A stretch of DNA of 64,000 nucleotides from Azolla caroliniana. Lineage: Eukaryota > Polypodiophyta. The position numbers and the translations under genes were made by a program. The stretch's first letter is position 1. Each line of letters starts with the position of its first letter. Positions 1 through 11,644 of this stretch are shown piece after piece. The notes below the pieces were generated by a model. The model made no database searches, was not told the origin of the DNA, and worked only from the letters and a program-made list of their open reading frames with translations. The stretch is taken from the NCBI GenBank assembly GCA_043228905.1, contig JBHGNT010000021.1, forward strand, positions 12,090,001-12,154,000, written 5' to 3'.

Positions 1-1454
1 AAATCCACAATCTCTTCCAGCTCCTTCCTTATATCACCTAAGCCAGCCACATCCTCGAATTTCACATCAGCACCAAGATCAAGATATTTCGGGCGCTTTC
101 CTTTGGCTCGGCGAACACGAGCACCCGAGCGCATGAACCGCAAACCCATCTGGAGTTGAGGATTCTGTGCTTCTTCTTCCTTCTTTTTCTTTTCTTCTGC
201 ACTAAGTTCATCGTTTTTCCATCCTTGTACCACAGTTGCCGCCTCTGAGACGTCCAACTCATCCTCCCATTCTCTCATTTTCTTTCTCTCCTCATCTTCA
301 GCCTGCTCAATCTTCACCCGATCCTCATAATCCTTCTTTTGCTTCTTCACTCCAAGGACTATGGTCTGGTAGAACAGCCAGAAAAAGAAGATCCCCATGA
401 CGAACCTAAAGCCCTCGCTGCGAGTGGCTGTAGTACACCACTGATTCCACGACTCAGCCGCTTGCTGCTGCTGCAACAACTTATCACTCTGGATTTGCTT
501 ACTTTCAGCCTCCTTCCTTATCTTCTCTTGCGATTCTTTCTCTCTCATGATTCGCAGCTTCTCCTCCCTTTCAGCCCGTATTTGCATGAGTTTCTGATTC
601 TTCAATTCGTCTTCTTGCGCCCGTCTTTCCATCTCCAATTCATTCTTCGCCTTTCGAAGCTCCTCTAACCTAGTGTTAGTTTTCGATTTTTGTGCCTTTG
701 CGGGTTTCTGTTTCTTCTTCTGCTGCTGCTGTTGTTGTTCCATCTTTTTGGTTTTCGATGCCAGTGCCTGGCTCCAGAATGGTATTTCGACCCCTTTCCA
801 CGGGGCCTCAGGCACAGGCAAAGGCGGTGTGAAAGCATTGATAACATACTGCTCAAGCTTCATCTCCTTCCAAGAGCTCCAAAACCTCTCATCTCTATCT
901 AATGGAGGGAACATTGTCCTCACCACTCTGTCATCATCTAGGACAACAAAACCCACCAGTGGTTTTTTCCTCAGAGAAGCATGGGGATGCTTTATGATGT
1001 ATTTGATCTTCCCCTGCTGATTCAAATCCAGAACCTCAGTATATGCAATCTTCTCCTCTATTAAAGGGAGACCTCGAGCCCACTCAAACCTCTCTTCCAC
1101 GGGCATCAATTCAACGACTTCTTCTCTCTTACCTGTAGGAGCTTCCTTCTTCGTTCTCTCGAGATTCTTCGTAGCCGTCGACGTCTTCCCTCCAGGGATA
1201 GGGAGGGTGAAGATGAGGGCGGCGACCGTGGCAGCCGCGCCCGCCACTTTCAACACAGTCGCGGCACGCAGGTACTCCCGCTGTTGCTTCTTCCCTTCTT
1301 CTTCCTGCAGCGCATTGCAGATAGTCAAGGGGATCCGAGGGGAGCTGCTGCTGGTGGGTGCGTGGGAGAAGAGCCGGGGAGCAGCATTGGCAGGGAACCC
1401 TAAACCTAACCCTAACCCTAACCTCAGAGAGAGAGCTGTGGGGAGGCAATCCAT
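1..1454 (-). CDS. FTSHI2: FtsHi2/EMB2083-like plastid AAA protein, N-terminal 484 codons (runs off left edge)
   Basis: One uninterrupted minus-strand frame runs from an ATG in good context (1454-1452) to the left edge; an in-frame TAA lies about 135 nt upstream with no ATG between. Residues 1-60 look like a plastid transit peptide (few acidic, many Ser/Ala/Leu/Arg), with an LG repeat at 12-19. Hydrophobic segments lie near residues 66-86 and 343-363. Between them is a soluble part, then a Lys/Glu/Gln-rich coiled-coil stretch containing Q6. The motif KKQKKDYEDRVKIE and the final VKFEDVAGLGDIRKELEEI are characteristic of the plant FtsHi2 group just before its AAA domain. The family members are inner-envelope proteins of the Ycf2/FtsHi import-motor complex, lacking the protease zinc site; that part lies outside the window. 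No intron is seen in this portion. Assignment rests on remembered motifs, not a search. FtsHi4/FtsHi5 are less likely alternatives. Confidence 0.88.
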   Translation of the reverse strand, partial: MDCLPTALSLRLGLGLGLGFPANAAPRLFSHAPTSSSSPRIPLTICNALQEEEGKKQQREYLRAATVLKVAGAAATVAALIFTLPIPGGKTSTATKNLERTKKEAPTGKREEVVELMPVEERFEWARGLPLIEEKIAYTEVLDLNQQGKIKYIIKHPHASLRKKPLVGFVVLDDDRVVRTMFPPLDRDERFWSSWKEMKLEQYVINAFTPPLPVPEAPWKGVEIPFWSQALASKTKKMEQQQQQQKKKQKPAKAQKSKTNTRLEELRKAKNELEMERRAQEDELKNQKLMQIRAEREEKLRIMREKESQEKIRKEAESKQIQSDKLLQQQQAAESWNQWCTTATRSEGFRFVMGIFFFWLFYQTIVLGVKKQKKDYEDRVKIEQAEDEERKKMREWEDELDVSEAATVVQGWKNDELSAEEKKKKEEEAQNPQLQMGLRFMRSGARVRRAKGKRPKYLDLGADVKFEDVAGLGDIRKELEEIVD

Positions 1455-1600
1455 GGGGATATGTGGCGTGGATGCAGGCGACGACGAGCCCTCCTCCTCC
1501 TCCTCCTCCTCCTCCCCTAATTCAGAATCAGAAGAGGAAGAGGAAGAGGAAGAGGAAGAGTGCTTCTTCCCTCCTCTCAGAGAACATTATCTAAAATCCA
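1455..1600 (-). promoter_or_regulatory. CT/GA-rich 5' leader of the FtsHi2-like gene
   Basis: Directly upstream of the start codon lie a (CCT)n tract (about 1491-1515) and an (AGAGGA)n tract (about 1531-1560). Pyrimidine/purine-rich leaders of this kind are common in plant housekeeping genes. No TATA box could be assigned, so the transcription start is unknown. Confidence 0.4.
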
Positions 1601-1660
1601 TGTATGTATGTTAATGTATGTATGTATGTAATATGTATTATGTACATATACATACCCATT
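1600..1660. repeat. TATG-type microsatellite
   Basis: Imperfect run of TGTA/TATG units with a short TACATATACATA palindromic tail. Non-coding. Confidence 0.7.
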
Positions 1661-1887
1661 CCCAAACTCCCACCCAAGCAAAGTCAGTCACTTAATACTT
1701 TTGAGGGTAGTGTCCAATGTCACTGGGGCTTTGGAAGCCAAGCAAGAAAGAGAGAGCAGAAACACATCATTCATGCCCTTCCTTCGGGTCATGTCCTCTG
1801 TCGGGTCTCTCCGTCCCAGCCCAGTTGATGGGGATGTTTTTACCCGAGGATGTTTCTTCAGGTCCAAGCCCCATGTCTTTGTGCCTT

Positions 1888-1912
1888 GTGTGTGTGTGTG
1901 TGTGTGTGTGTG
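1888..1912. repeat. (GT)n microsatellite
   Basis: About 12 GT dinucleotides in a row. Non-coding. Confidence 0.9.
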
Positions 1913-3179
1913 AAGAAATAACTTGAATGTAGGATGGGAGTAAAGTAGCGCTGCTTTTTTACCACCTCATGTTTCTTACGCTTCCTTGCACAATCGACTC
2001 CTGTTGGTTGAATGGTTGCTTTAGTCCTGCTCTTCGAGAAGCATCAGCGCTATTGAGGAAATAAAGTATCCCTGACTATCATCTATATTCATTTAGGCAC
2101 AATGTAGAAAACTTTATTTTATTTTCGCCATTATGGTGGGTGAATAATGTCACTACAACTATACATGTGGTTGAGCCCCATGGAGCTGCCATGTATGTCA
2201 AACTCGAAGTTTTTAAAACACCAATTATGCTAAAACAAAAACATGATTGTGAACATCATGTCACATGTGTAGATGGATATTGTCTAATATGCTTTCTTAT
2301 CCATTTCTCCCTTGTTTATCTAAAGCTTATTATGTGATTGGTTTGGGATTTCATTTGTAAATTTATTCTCGTGAATAACTTATTTACGATCACAAAATAC
2401 ATTCTTCTCAATTCTTTACTCATAACTCGACATTTTGATGAACATGTGGGGTCTTTGCAAAAGGATTTGATCCCACCGCATACTTACAAATTACTTCCAT
2501 TAGCTACAAAACTCAATGAATATATATTGACATGAGCTTTCAAAATCTCATGATATCCTCTCTTCCAAAATGCAAATGGATGTTGAGATGAAGGATGATA
2601 AACCTAGTGAACTTTCCTTTGTTGTAAAGCCATTTATGACGGAAAGAAAAGAAGAACAAATGAAGTAATTGGGAGTCACACTTTGAGCTTCAACCTAAGA
2701 TTTATTGTTGTTATGAACATATACCAAAACTCCAAACTCAAACCCATAACCTCTTCAATGAAGATGTGCAACCTCAACCAGTAGGATAGATTAGATTACA
2801 TATATTATTTTTTAACTCATCTACACAAGTTTTGATTAAGCATTCCGGTTCACCAACATATTCTTATTGTTAATAATTTATCAATCTCCTCTTATTTCTC
2901 TCTCATTTCTCTCATATTTTCCACTGCTCATTCTCTTCTTCACTTAAACTTGTCCTTGATTAATGGCCCTCCCAATTTGAACCAGAATACAAGCATTCTT
3001 CATTCTTTTTCTTTTTACAAGGAACTTCTTATCCTATCATCTCGTAGCCATGACAACAATAAGTGAACAAGAATATATGTATGTTCTATGTGATCTTGAA
3101 CACTTGGAGTAGGAGAACCATAAGTGAATGCTGAGAAATCTCAACAACACAAGGAATTAACTCATGGGAATCACCAACT
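1913..3179. other. AT-rich sequence without recognisable gene
   Basis: Strongly AT-rich, many stops in all frames, no domain or clear LTR terminus recognised. It may include the decayed 5' part of the gypsy remnant that follows, but nothing seen proves this. Confidence 0.5.
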
Positions 3180-4400
3180 TGAAGTGGCACTAGTAACTTT
3201 GCGGCAACAAGTTGTGCAAGCATCAAATTCACCAATAGAACCTAAGATAAGTCTCCCATCAAAGTTTGATGGTACTCAGTCACAATTTGAGGATTTCTAA
3301 ACCAGGTACGTCTAGTATTACAAATGCATCACACTCGATACCCAATAGATTTAGCATGAGTAGGGTTGGTCGGGACTTTATTGGTTGGTACAGTGCTAGC
3401 TTGGTTTGTATCATTACTCAAGAAAAGGTCCCCCATTTTGGATAAATTTGATGAGTTTATTAAAGAGTTTCAAGCTTGTTTTGGAGTTATTGATAGTGTG
3501 AGAACTACAATTAATAAGATTCGAAGCTATGACAAGGAGATCACCTAGCCTCGGCTTATGCAACTGATTTTTGCCTCTTGCATGTGACATCCCTTGGAAC
3601 AAAGAGGCATTGATGGATCAATTTTGAAAAGGACTTCATAATAATGTGAAAGACCTACTTCTCACATTTCATAAAGATCCTAAATCCTCAATGAGGTGAT
3701 TAGTCGAGTTATATTATGTGACAACAGTCTATTTGAGCGACGTTTTGAGTGTCAACAATGATCTTGGCCTCGACCAAAGCAAACATATGCATCGGTGACA
3801 ATGTTACCATCATTTGGAAAGGTAAAGGCACCTACCCCTAACTCAATAGGTGACCCAACTCCAATGGAAATCAACACTACATGTTGTAGAGGATCTTTAA
3901 TAGAAACTGAAAAGTAGAGAAGGCGGGTGAACTATCTATGTCTATATTCTGGTGGCCCATGACATGTAGCGATAAATTGTCTTCATCAACCTAGGCATCA
4001 AGTTAACTAAGTAAGTGCTAGTACTAAATCTGATCTTGATTCTCTAGATGCATCTAGCAATCCTAGTAGCCCTACACCTTCAAATCAGTTTGAAGTGCTT
4101 AGCTAACTAGATGAAATGTTAAAAGAGTAAATCTAGCCAATATAGGAGCTATTTGGTTGGATAACCCAGAATTTGTAAGTAGGTCTATATTAATGAAGCC
4201 ATTCATCAAATCGACTTAGTAGGGTTTTTATTGCACATGTTGAACTTAGTACCTCTAGATGTCGTCGTATCTTTGCCTATGCTCTCTTAGATCCAGGAGC
4301 CAACTCTTGTTTTATGGATCGAGACTTTGCCTTGACACATAATATCTTATTAAAAACACTCAATTTGTCCAATATTGGCACAGTCATAGATGGCTGACTT
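3180..4400 (+). pseudogene. Degenerate Ty3/gypsy gag-protease fragment (sushi-like gag)
   Basis: Conceptual translation over several frames gives a gag/capsid pattern: LPSKFDGTQSQFEDF near 3258, a hydrophobic helix then LLKKRSPILDKFDEFIKEF (3412-3470). A broken CCHC knuckle follows near 3935-3985 (CLYS where CLYC is expected, with a stop in the GPGH part). An aspartic-protease-like LLDPGANSCF lies near 4285-4315 (DPGA for DS/TGA). These occur in the order expected of gypsy gag-pol. There are many stops and frameshifts and no RT, so this is an old, truncated copy. Composition (AT-rich) differs from the GC-richer elements to the right. Confidence 0.7.
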
Positions 4401-4869
4401 ATCGTTAGGGTTTTGTCCCTCCTAATGGGAGAAGTCGGAAATCGAATTAGAGGACTCAACATGCCGAATTCAGGATGGTCGATCAGATCGACCGACAAGT
4501 CGACTTGGTGGTCAACAGTTTTAAGGAAATGGAGAGTCAACTATGATAGTTGTAGTCAACAGTATTGGATAGATGATCCAAGTGAAAGACTAAGTAGACT
4601 AGTCGGGCTAGTCAGATGTTTGAAGGAGAAGTCGACAATGGGAGTCGACTGGTCGAATCAACTAGATTGTCGACTTGTGGGTCGGACAATCGATTGATTA
4701 ATTATTAATATAATAATTAATAATAACATATTTCCTTCTATAAATATGTTAAGTTAGGTCAAAAATTGTTGTAGAGGTAGAAGGTGTAGACTAGAATATA
4801 TAGCAATACAGAGTAACAAAGAGAGTGTGCGAGACGCGAGAGAGCTTGTGTGGTGGCACAGTTTAATGG
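4401..4869. other. Unassigned stretch; right half resembles an LTR 3' part
   Basis: 4401-4690 is rich in short AGTCGAC-type motifs in both orientations. 4690-4869 contains a TATA-like TATAAATATG (about 4740) and the GA-rich leader style of copia LTRs, ending where the Gy1 LTR begins. No coding sequence is recognised. Confidence 0.35.
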
Positions 4870-5315
4870 TGTTGGCCGATTAGGCCAAAGTATGAAAGAG
4901 GAGCTAGTTTTGGGATAAAGGGAGTTGTAATTAGAATTAATTATTATAATGATAAGATCGGACGAACAGACTCGTAATCGGCATGCCGATCCGGATCCGA
5001 ACCGGTTCGTAGCCGGTTGCCGGTTGGCACCGGTTTGTAACACAATCGGATACCTATAAAAGGATCCGGATATGTTGTAACTAGAGATGGATAATTAATA
5101 GAGAAGTGATGCTATTTTCATATATTGTTTATCCTATCATTTCCGTTCTATGCTTAATGATGTTGATCCTACGCGTGTAACTAATCGATCCGAATAACAA
5201 TTGGAGAGGATCGGTTTTGTGTTACGGTCTTCCCATTCCTTACCATACCACCCCTTTGGTGAAGTGTTCCGGAAGGACACCCTGTGTTAGTGGCTTGTCC
5301 AGCCCAGGATTAACA
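4870..5315 (+). repeat. Gy1 5' LTR
   Basis: Starts TGTTGG and ends GATTAACA, giving the TGTTA/TAACA-type ends of the Gy2 LTR. The 446-bp length is near the Gy2 LTR (458 bp) and the last 300 bp align by eye, including a TATA box (CCTATAAAAGG, near 5055) and the CACCCTGTGTTAG motif near the end. The left boundary is set by comparison with Gy2. Confidence 0.75.
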
Positions 5316-5321
5316 CAGTTT

Positions 5322-5339
5322 TGGTGACCATGATTCCTG
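5322..5339 (+). other. Gy1 primer-binding site (tRNA-Arg type, mutated)
   Basis: TGGTGACCATGATTCC follows the LTR by 6 nt. The Gy2 equivalent reads TGGCGACCACGATTCC; the two differences are both C-to-T at CpG. The Gy2 form is complementary to a tRNA-Arg 3' end as remembered (CGTGGTCGCCA). Confidence 0.6.
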
Positions 5340-5367
5340 CAAAAAATAGTGAACAACGGGGGAATAG

Positions 5368-7275
5368 ATGACTAGACCAACGAACAACCAAGTTGTCGAA
5401 CGAGCAAAAAGACTGGCCGAGAGACTACGGAAGTGGGAGGCTTACCATCATGCGACAGAGGAAATCCGTGCAGATTGGTCTTTTTCTAGGGTGATTCAGC
5501 GGGTCGCGGAGGAGTCACTCCAATTGCAATAGAACCACCACCTGGACGAAGGAAGTAGTCTGAGCAGTCTACAGGAAACAAAGTCCATTTTGTAGACACT
5601 CACTGCAAGAGATGGCGATTCAGAAGCGTTCTCCGCCATCAAATCGGAGTTGGAAGGTGAACACAACGTCCAATCGAATTATCGTAGTAGCCACCATACC
5701 CTAGACAACTCGGAAGACGACAAGTCGGACCACATACCAACATTGGAGCCAAAGACAACAAAACTGGAATCTCCGGACAAAACGACCGGCGCGGACCACC
5801 AAGAGGAGGAAGCGAGTTCTGACACCACCACCCGAGTCACCAAAGGAACAAGAGGAGCGAGTTCCGACACCACCACCCGAGTCACCGACAAAACAAGAGG
5901 AGCAAGTTCCGACACCGCCCCCGGTAGCACAAGAAGACAATGACACAATGCCTTACCAATATCCGAAGTATCGAGATGACCCGGACGTGGAAGCCCACAT
6001 ATACGTGTTTCTCCAAACATGGGAGGCAAACCATGTCTCCCAACGACTGACCGAAGCAGAGGCCGAACGATCAACGATAGTGGAATTCGGCATGACCTTG
6101 GAGGGACTGGCGGCACAATGACTGTCTAAGCACCTCCCCGACAATATTGACACATTTGAAGAGTTAAAGACAAGGTTTCTACGATTCTTCCACAGGCAAG
6201 TGGATCAAAGGGAAATTGTTGGACAATTCTATACGACACGACAGGACCCAACAGAAACCATTCAGCAATTTGTCATACGGTTCCAGGAAATGCATAGTCA
6301 ACTCACCAGAGCACCGCCGGAAGAAGAAGCGAAAACAATAATTTTGGCGTCGCTTCGGGAACCCCTCCGAACAGTGTGTGCAGTCATAGATTTTCAGACC
6401 AGCACAATAGACTAGGTCATTGACTAGGTCATGGAAATGGACAAGAATAGTTCTTGGCTAACGATGGGGCACTCGAACGAGCACTCCCTACCAGAGAGGA
6501 CCTTACGGTTTCGCCAGGCGGTCCAATGCACGACGTGCCTTAATCCCGATCACTCAACAATAGAGTGCACGATGAGATCGCAGTGCATGCTATGCCATTC
6601 CTGATCATACACAATGGACCGTTGTGTATACAACCTGCTAAATCGGCAAGTTGCACCAGTCTGGCACATCGAAACCCGTAACGACCGAGAAGATGAAGAA
6701 GAACGATTTCAGTGAGACGATTGCTACAAACCGATACAATTGGAGATTACTCCCCCGGCTACAATTGGAGATTACTCCCCCGGCTACAATTGGAGGAGAG
6801 AGGATCAACAGGGAGACTATGATGATCGACGCCGGCAAGGATATCACAACAACCAATGCTATAATAAAAAACGGAACACTCGAAAAGAGGAGCGTCGGGA
6901 ACCGACAAAGGATTACCAACGGGAGCCGAATAGAAGCATAACTAGCGCTCAATCGGAACAACGAAGAATAGAGGAGCCCAACCGGGTAGTATCCGGTTTT
7001 CGGCCGGGTAACGCGCCAAAAGCAGGGTCTAGCAATACACGAAAGGTGTATTGCTACTATTGTCGGCAGGACAGGCACTACAACAATCAGTGTCCAGTGA
7101 AGACGAACGAAAAACGGCCGGCAGTCAACATGGTGGTTGCGGAGGTGGCCGACATCCAGCAAGTCACCACCAAGTTGAAAGGGAAGATGGCCGAATGGGA
7201 GGCTCAGGAAGCTATCCGAAAACAAGGCACAAAATGGATCAAAAAAGCAAACGAACGGAATGTCACCGAACTATA
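5368..7275 (+). pseudogene. Gy1 gag
   Basis: Starts at an ATG (5368) equivalent to that of Gy2 (both read MTRPT). The N-terminal part is acidic and Pro-rich, with a threefold repeat of a VPTPPPESP-like unit (about 5817-5930). Capsid-like helices follow (TWEANHVSQRL near 6027; TRQDPTETIQQFVIRF near 6238-6285). Then come a cysteine-rich segment near 6535-6620 and a CCHC knuckle, CYYCRQDRHYNNQC, near 7052-7093. In-frame stops occur (for example 5530 and 6118) and a frameshift lies near 5800. It retains about 470 bp of capsid that are deleted from Gy2. Confidence 0.8.
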
Positions 7276-9645
7276 GGAACAAAGGAAAACATCAGAGGAA
7301 CCCACAGAGACGATGCAACAGGAGAACCCCGCATGGCAGGCACTACGGGAATGCCAGATCATGCTACCACTAGGTCGGTTGTTGCAATTAGTGCCCCGAT
7401 TCACCGACGGTTTAAAATCAGCATTGGCCCCACCAAGCCCCGCACCGGCTCCGACGTTCTCTCAAATCCGGAAGAGGGACCCGACAGTGGTAGAAACGAG
7501 CAGTCCAACAATCACCACCATCATCAAAGGACAAGTACCGGGGACAATTGTCGATGGTGGATCGGGAGTAAATGTAGTAAGCCTACGAATCCAGGAATGG
7601 GAACCATGCTCATTTTAGCTCCAGATGGGCACCAGTTCGGTACGACCGACTGGATTGATCCGGGACTTGGAATGGACAATTAGAGGCCATGCCTTTCAGA
7701 TTTCTGCGATGGTCCTCCAGTTGAACGCACAAGGAGCATATCCTCTGTTTCTGGGACGACCATGGTTACAGACTGCTCATATTAAACAAAACTGGAAGAA
7801 GAACAATATTACGTTCTGAAGAGGGAAAACTAAGGTGAGAGTACCAACACAACCCCATGCAGGCCCAAGCAAGGAAGTAACACCGTTGTATGCTGAAAGC
7901 GTGAACATGCTGGAAGGGCTTGCTGATGAAGAAGTAGATCGATACCTCGAGGAGAACCCAAAGATAGTCCCTCTGTTTGAAGTAGACGTTGCCGAAGCGG
8001 TCTCCCCATATATTGTGCACCCGGATGATGTCGGTGAGGAGCCGGATCAGGACGCAATTTGGGATTTGCGCCAAGCACAAGAAGCCCTAAAGCGGGAGAT
8101 GGAGGTATCACAACGGGTGAAAGCATCACAGTTAGAGAGAAGTGAAATTAGGAACTGGGGAAGAAACAAGACCGGTACATGTGGCCAAAGAAATGCCACC
8201 GGAGGAGAAACTGGCAATAGTAACATTATTGAAAGAATTCCGGGATGTATTTGCATGGTCATATGAGGACATGCAAGGACTGGACCCGCAATTGTATCAA
8301 CACCAGATCCATTTGAGTAAGGATGCGAAACCGATAGCACAGAGACGTTACCAGATGAATCTGAATTATGCGGCTAAAGTGAAGGAGGAGATCGATAAGT
8401 TGTTGCGGGTTGGTTTCATACGGCCAGTGAAGAAGACCACTTGGTTAAGCCCGATTGTGGTAGTACCTAAGAAAAACAGAAAAATCTGGGTCTATGTAGA
8501 TTACCAGAAATTAAACGTTGCCACTGTCACCGATGCATTTCCGCTTCCGTTCACGAATGGAGTCTTGGATGTGGTGGCGGGTCACGGGGTGTATAGTTTC
8601 CTTGATGGATTTAGCGGGTATAACCAAATCAGGATGCACCCGGACGACCAGGAGAAAACAACGTTCATAACCGAATGGGGAGACTTCGTAGCGGTCGTGA
8701 TGATGTTCAGACTAAAGATGGCACCGGCAACGTTCTAATCAATCATCATGGAAATTTTCGGGGAGTTTATCCCAACGTTTATGTAGGTGTTCTTAGATGA
8801 CTTTGCGGTGTATAGCAAGAAAGGAGAACATCTTGACCATCTCCGGTTATGCTTGGAAAAATGCAAAGGTTACCGACTAAGTCCGAATCCGACAAAATGC
8901 GTATTCGGGGTAACTAGCGACACGCTACTAGGTCATATCGTTAGTAAGGATGGGATTGCAGTGGACTCGGATAAAGTTAAAGCCATTTTGGAAGCACATG
9001 CACCGACGATCGCCAAAGCTTTAAGCCGGTTTTTAGGATAGATTCAATGGCATAGCCGGATGCTCCAATACTTGGCCGACCTTGCGACACCACTACATGC
9101 AACCATACACCGTACACCCTTCCAATGGACGGAATTGGAGGATAGGGCATACCATGCGCTCAAAGTAATGTTGTCCCAGGCACCAGTGGTACAACCCCCG
9201 GATTGGTTGAAGGAATTTCATGTGTTTGTGGATGCATCTGATATTGTGATTGGTAGTGTTCTTATGCAGCTCACCGAAACGAAGTGGTACCGGCTAGTTT
9301 ACTATGCCAGTCGGAAGCTCTCCCAAGCAGAATGGAATTATTCGACAACGGAAAGGGAAGCCTTGGGAATGGTATACAGTGTAACGAAGTACCGTCATTA
9401 CTTGATGGGACGGAAATTCTCATTCCATGTGGATCATTCGGCATTGTTGTACTTGGTCTCCAAATCATCGTTAAGCGGCAAACTAGCATGATGGACGCTA
9501 CTTCTACAAGAGTTCGAATTTGAAATCTACCACAGACCGGGAGTACAACATGCAGCAGTGGATTACTTGAGCCGGTTAGAATCCGGAGAGGCAGGCGACA
9601 GAGTCCGAGACGAACTACCAAATGTGCAGCTGTTTAGGGTGACAA
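7276..9645 (+). pseudogene. Gy1 protease, reverse transcriptase and RNase H
   Basis: Protease: VDGGSGVNV near 7548-7575 (Gy2 has IDGGSGVNV). RT: VGFIRPVKKTTWLSP (8409-8453), FLDGFSGYNQIRMHP (8599-8642) and the catalytic FLDDFAVY (8790-8813). RNase H: FHVFVDASDIVIGS (9219-9260), STTEREALGM (9343-9372) and FHVDHSALLY (9424-9453). Stops at about 8737, 8784, 9038, 9489 and 9685 are each one transition away from the Gy2 codon. Not functional as it stands. Confidence 0.85.
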
Positions 9646-10905
9646 CGGATATGTTGTACCACAAGGGAGCGGATGGTATATGGTGAAGGGCGGTCCGGAG
9701 CGATGAAAAGGACACAATTTTACGGGAAGCTCACTGTGGAGTCGTCGGAGGACACAAGGCTAGAGATGCAACAACAAGGAAGATATGGCGAAGCGGATTA
9801 TGGTGGCCTACAACACTAAAGGACTCGATGCGGTATGTAAAGGAATGCGACTTATGTCAACGAATGGGCCAACCGTTAGAGCAAGCGAGGATGCCACATC
9901 AGCGGGTGTTACCACTAGAGCCGTTTCAAAAATGGGGATTGGACTTCGTTGGACACTTCAAGCCTCCGACAATGAGGATTAGAAACCGGTATATTATTGT
10001 TGCAACGGACTACTGCACAAAGTGGGTTAAAGCAAAGGCACTCCGACATCGGCGACCAAGTTCCTATATGAGTACATCTGGTGCCGGTATGGATGTCCGA
10101 TCGAACTGATCAATGATCAAGGTGGACACTTCCTCGGACAAGTGGTGGAGATCTTAACATCATTTTATACGGTGGTGCACAAGCGGAGTACACCATGTTA
10201 TCCGCAGGCCAACGAATTGGCCGAATCCACCAACAAGACCTTGTGGAACATCCTCCAGAAAATAGTCAATGAAAACCGGACTGACTGGGACACGAAGCTG
10301 CAGAGTGCGCTATGGGCTTACCAAACTGCTTACAAGACGAGTATCCGGACAACACCATTCCGGTTAGATTTAGGATTGGAAACAGTAATGCTGATGGAGT
10401 TTCAAATTCCAAGTTTGCGGATTCAAGTCAGGGAAAGGTTAAGTGAGAAGGAATCAGAAAAAATCCGACTAACGACATTATGCGAACTAGAAGAGCACTA
10501 GATAGCTAGCGTTCTGCAGTTAGAGCTCGAGCAACGACAACGGAAAGTGTTCGTCGACCGGCACCTGAAGGGAAATGAGAAAATGTTCGGAATCGGCAAG
10601 CTAGTTCTGGTATTTTAGACTCGGATGGGCAAGATGCCGAGAAAGTTACGATTTCGGTGGACCGGACCGTACTGGATAATGCGTGAGTTCAAAGGATCAT
10701 ATCAGCTAGGAACGTTGGCCGACGAAATCTTGGAGAAGTGGGTAAAGATTTCTGACTGAAACTGTATTACGGACCAATGCCGAGGAACCCATTCAAACAA
10801 CTGGAGGACGGAGCAAGAACCGGAAGCGGTATCCGGATAGCCGACAACCAAGAGGAACCTACCACGGATCCGGTGTTGCCGGATATGATGGAAAAGGAAT
10901 AACAC
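9646..10905 (+). pseudogene. Gy1 integrase
   Basis: The HHCC zinc region is partly kept ([11 protein letters not shown] near 9729; ECDLCQRMG 9845-9871). Catalytic-core landmarks follow: LDFVGHF (9940-9960), INDQGGHFLG (10109-10138, where Gy2 has SDQ) and NELAESTNKTL (10211-10243). The C-terminal GPY-like module is visible near 10660-10680. About 165 bp present in Gy2 upstream of the zinc region are missing, and stops lie near 10501 and 10617. Confidence 0.8.
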
Positions 10906-11644
10906 ATGTCCTTAAAGAAAAAAGAAGAAGCCATCATGCAGGGGCGAGGAGTAAATATGTGGCCCATGGCGCTCTTCGAGACTGCCAAGAAATGGTTTAC
11001 ACAACATGGATTGGAGGGTTTTCTCCGGATAGCAGAAGCACCTCCCCACGACGAACCGGAAAAGGTCGCAAGGAAGATCGACCTAGAGGAAATAACAGAG
11101 GAGGCTATCTACTCTATTGAGAATCCTTCCCCAGAGACGCCGACGAAGTTCTTCGACGAGTACTCCCTCGCCAGCAAAGCGTACTAGACACAAGGCGGTG
11201 ACAACGCCTTGTTCCGAGAAGTAGCTCGTGTGCTCCACGAGTATGAGTTCGTGCACCCTCGACCCCAGGCAATGCCTAAGAATAGAGTCAGGTTCATCAT
11301 TGCAACATACGAAGGGGTGAAAGTGGATTGGCCGGTAATCATCAGCGTTTCTCTTCGAGTGGCCATCCAATCCGTAGTGGATGGCAAGAAAGTATGGACA
11401 GTGGTGGCCCAATGGCTCACCCTCCTTGCACCACCAGTGCTGGCAATAAAGGCGAAGAAGCGGGGTCGAGCGACGGATGCAACGCCTAACAAGCCTTCGA
11501 AGCGGCAACAACTCCTCGCCAAGCACACTCCCGGTTGGACAGAGAGAGGATCGACACCGAAGGAAAAGGAACAGCCTAGCCGGAAGCGGCAGGCGGAGAC
11601 TGAGGCACCGGTAGAACTGTTGAGAAGCAAGCTCAACAAAGGTA
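10906..11644 (+). pseudogene. Gy1 extra ORF downstream of integrase (truncated)
   Basis: Two collinear ORFs separated by one stop (11186) match the N-terminal 230 or so residues of the Gy2 extra ORF. Shared blocks include AKKW..(Q)HGLEGFL, ITEEAI, EYSLA, IATYEGVKVDWPV and WLTLLAPPV, then KKRGRATD and a basic KRQQLLA segment. Over the YEGVKVDWPV block most differences are at third codon positions, so the protein was under selection. The ORF is cut by Co1. Function unknown; Tat-type gypsy elements are known to carry additional ORFs in this position. Confidence 0.75.

Larger units (their letters stand above)
4870..11644 (+). mobile_element. Gy1: decayed Ty3/gypsy retrotransposon, 3' part missing
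   Basis: Order is LTR, PBS, gag, protease, RT, RNase H, integrase, extra ORF; it then stops where Co1 inserted at 11645. The rest of the extra ORF and a 3' LTR are not found downstream of Co1. It is the same family as Gy2 (about 22.8-43.3 kb): domain order, extra ORF and PBS agree. Many in-frame stops are explained by C-to-T (CAG to TAG, CGA to TGA) or G-to-A (TGG to TGA) changes relative to Gy2. Gy1 is clearly older than Gy2. Confidence 0.9.

Noticed and set aside
1150-1160. CAG/GTAAGAG on the minus strand near 1134 as a 5' splice site
   Set aside because: The FtsHi2-like frame stays open and conserved on both sides, so an intron is not needed.
1390-1420. Interstitial telomere marking an old chromosome end
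   Set aside because: Only three to four units, and they are in frame within a coding region.
1129-1449. 106-codon minus-strand ORF
   Set aside because: Out-of-frame shadow of the FtsHi2-like coding sequence, which continues through in another frame.
6638-7225. 195-codon minus-strand ORF
   Set aside because: Antisense shadow of Gy1 gag; composition (Ile/Val/Ser/Phe-rich) fits a reverse-frame artefact.
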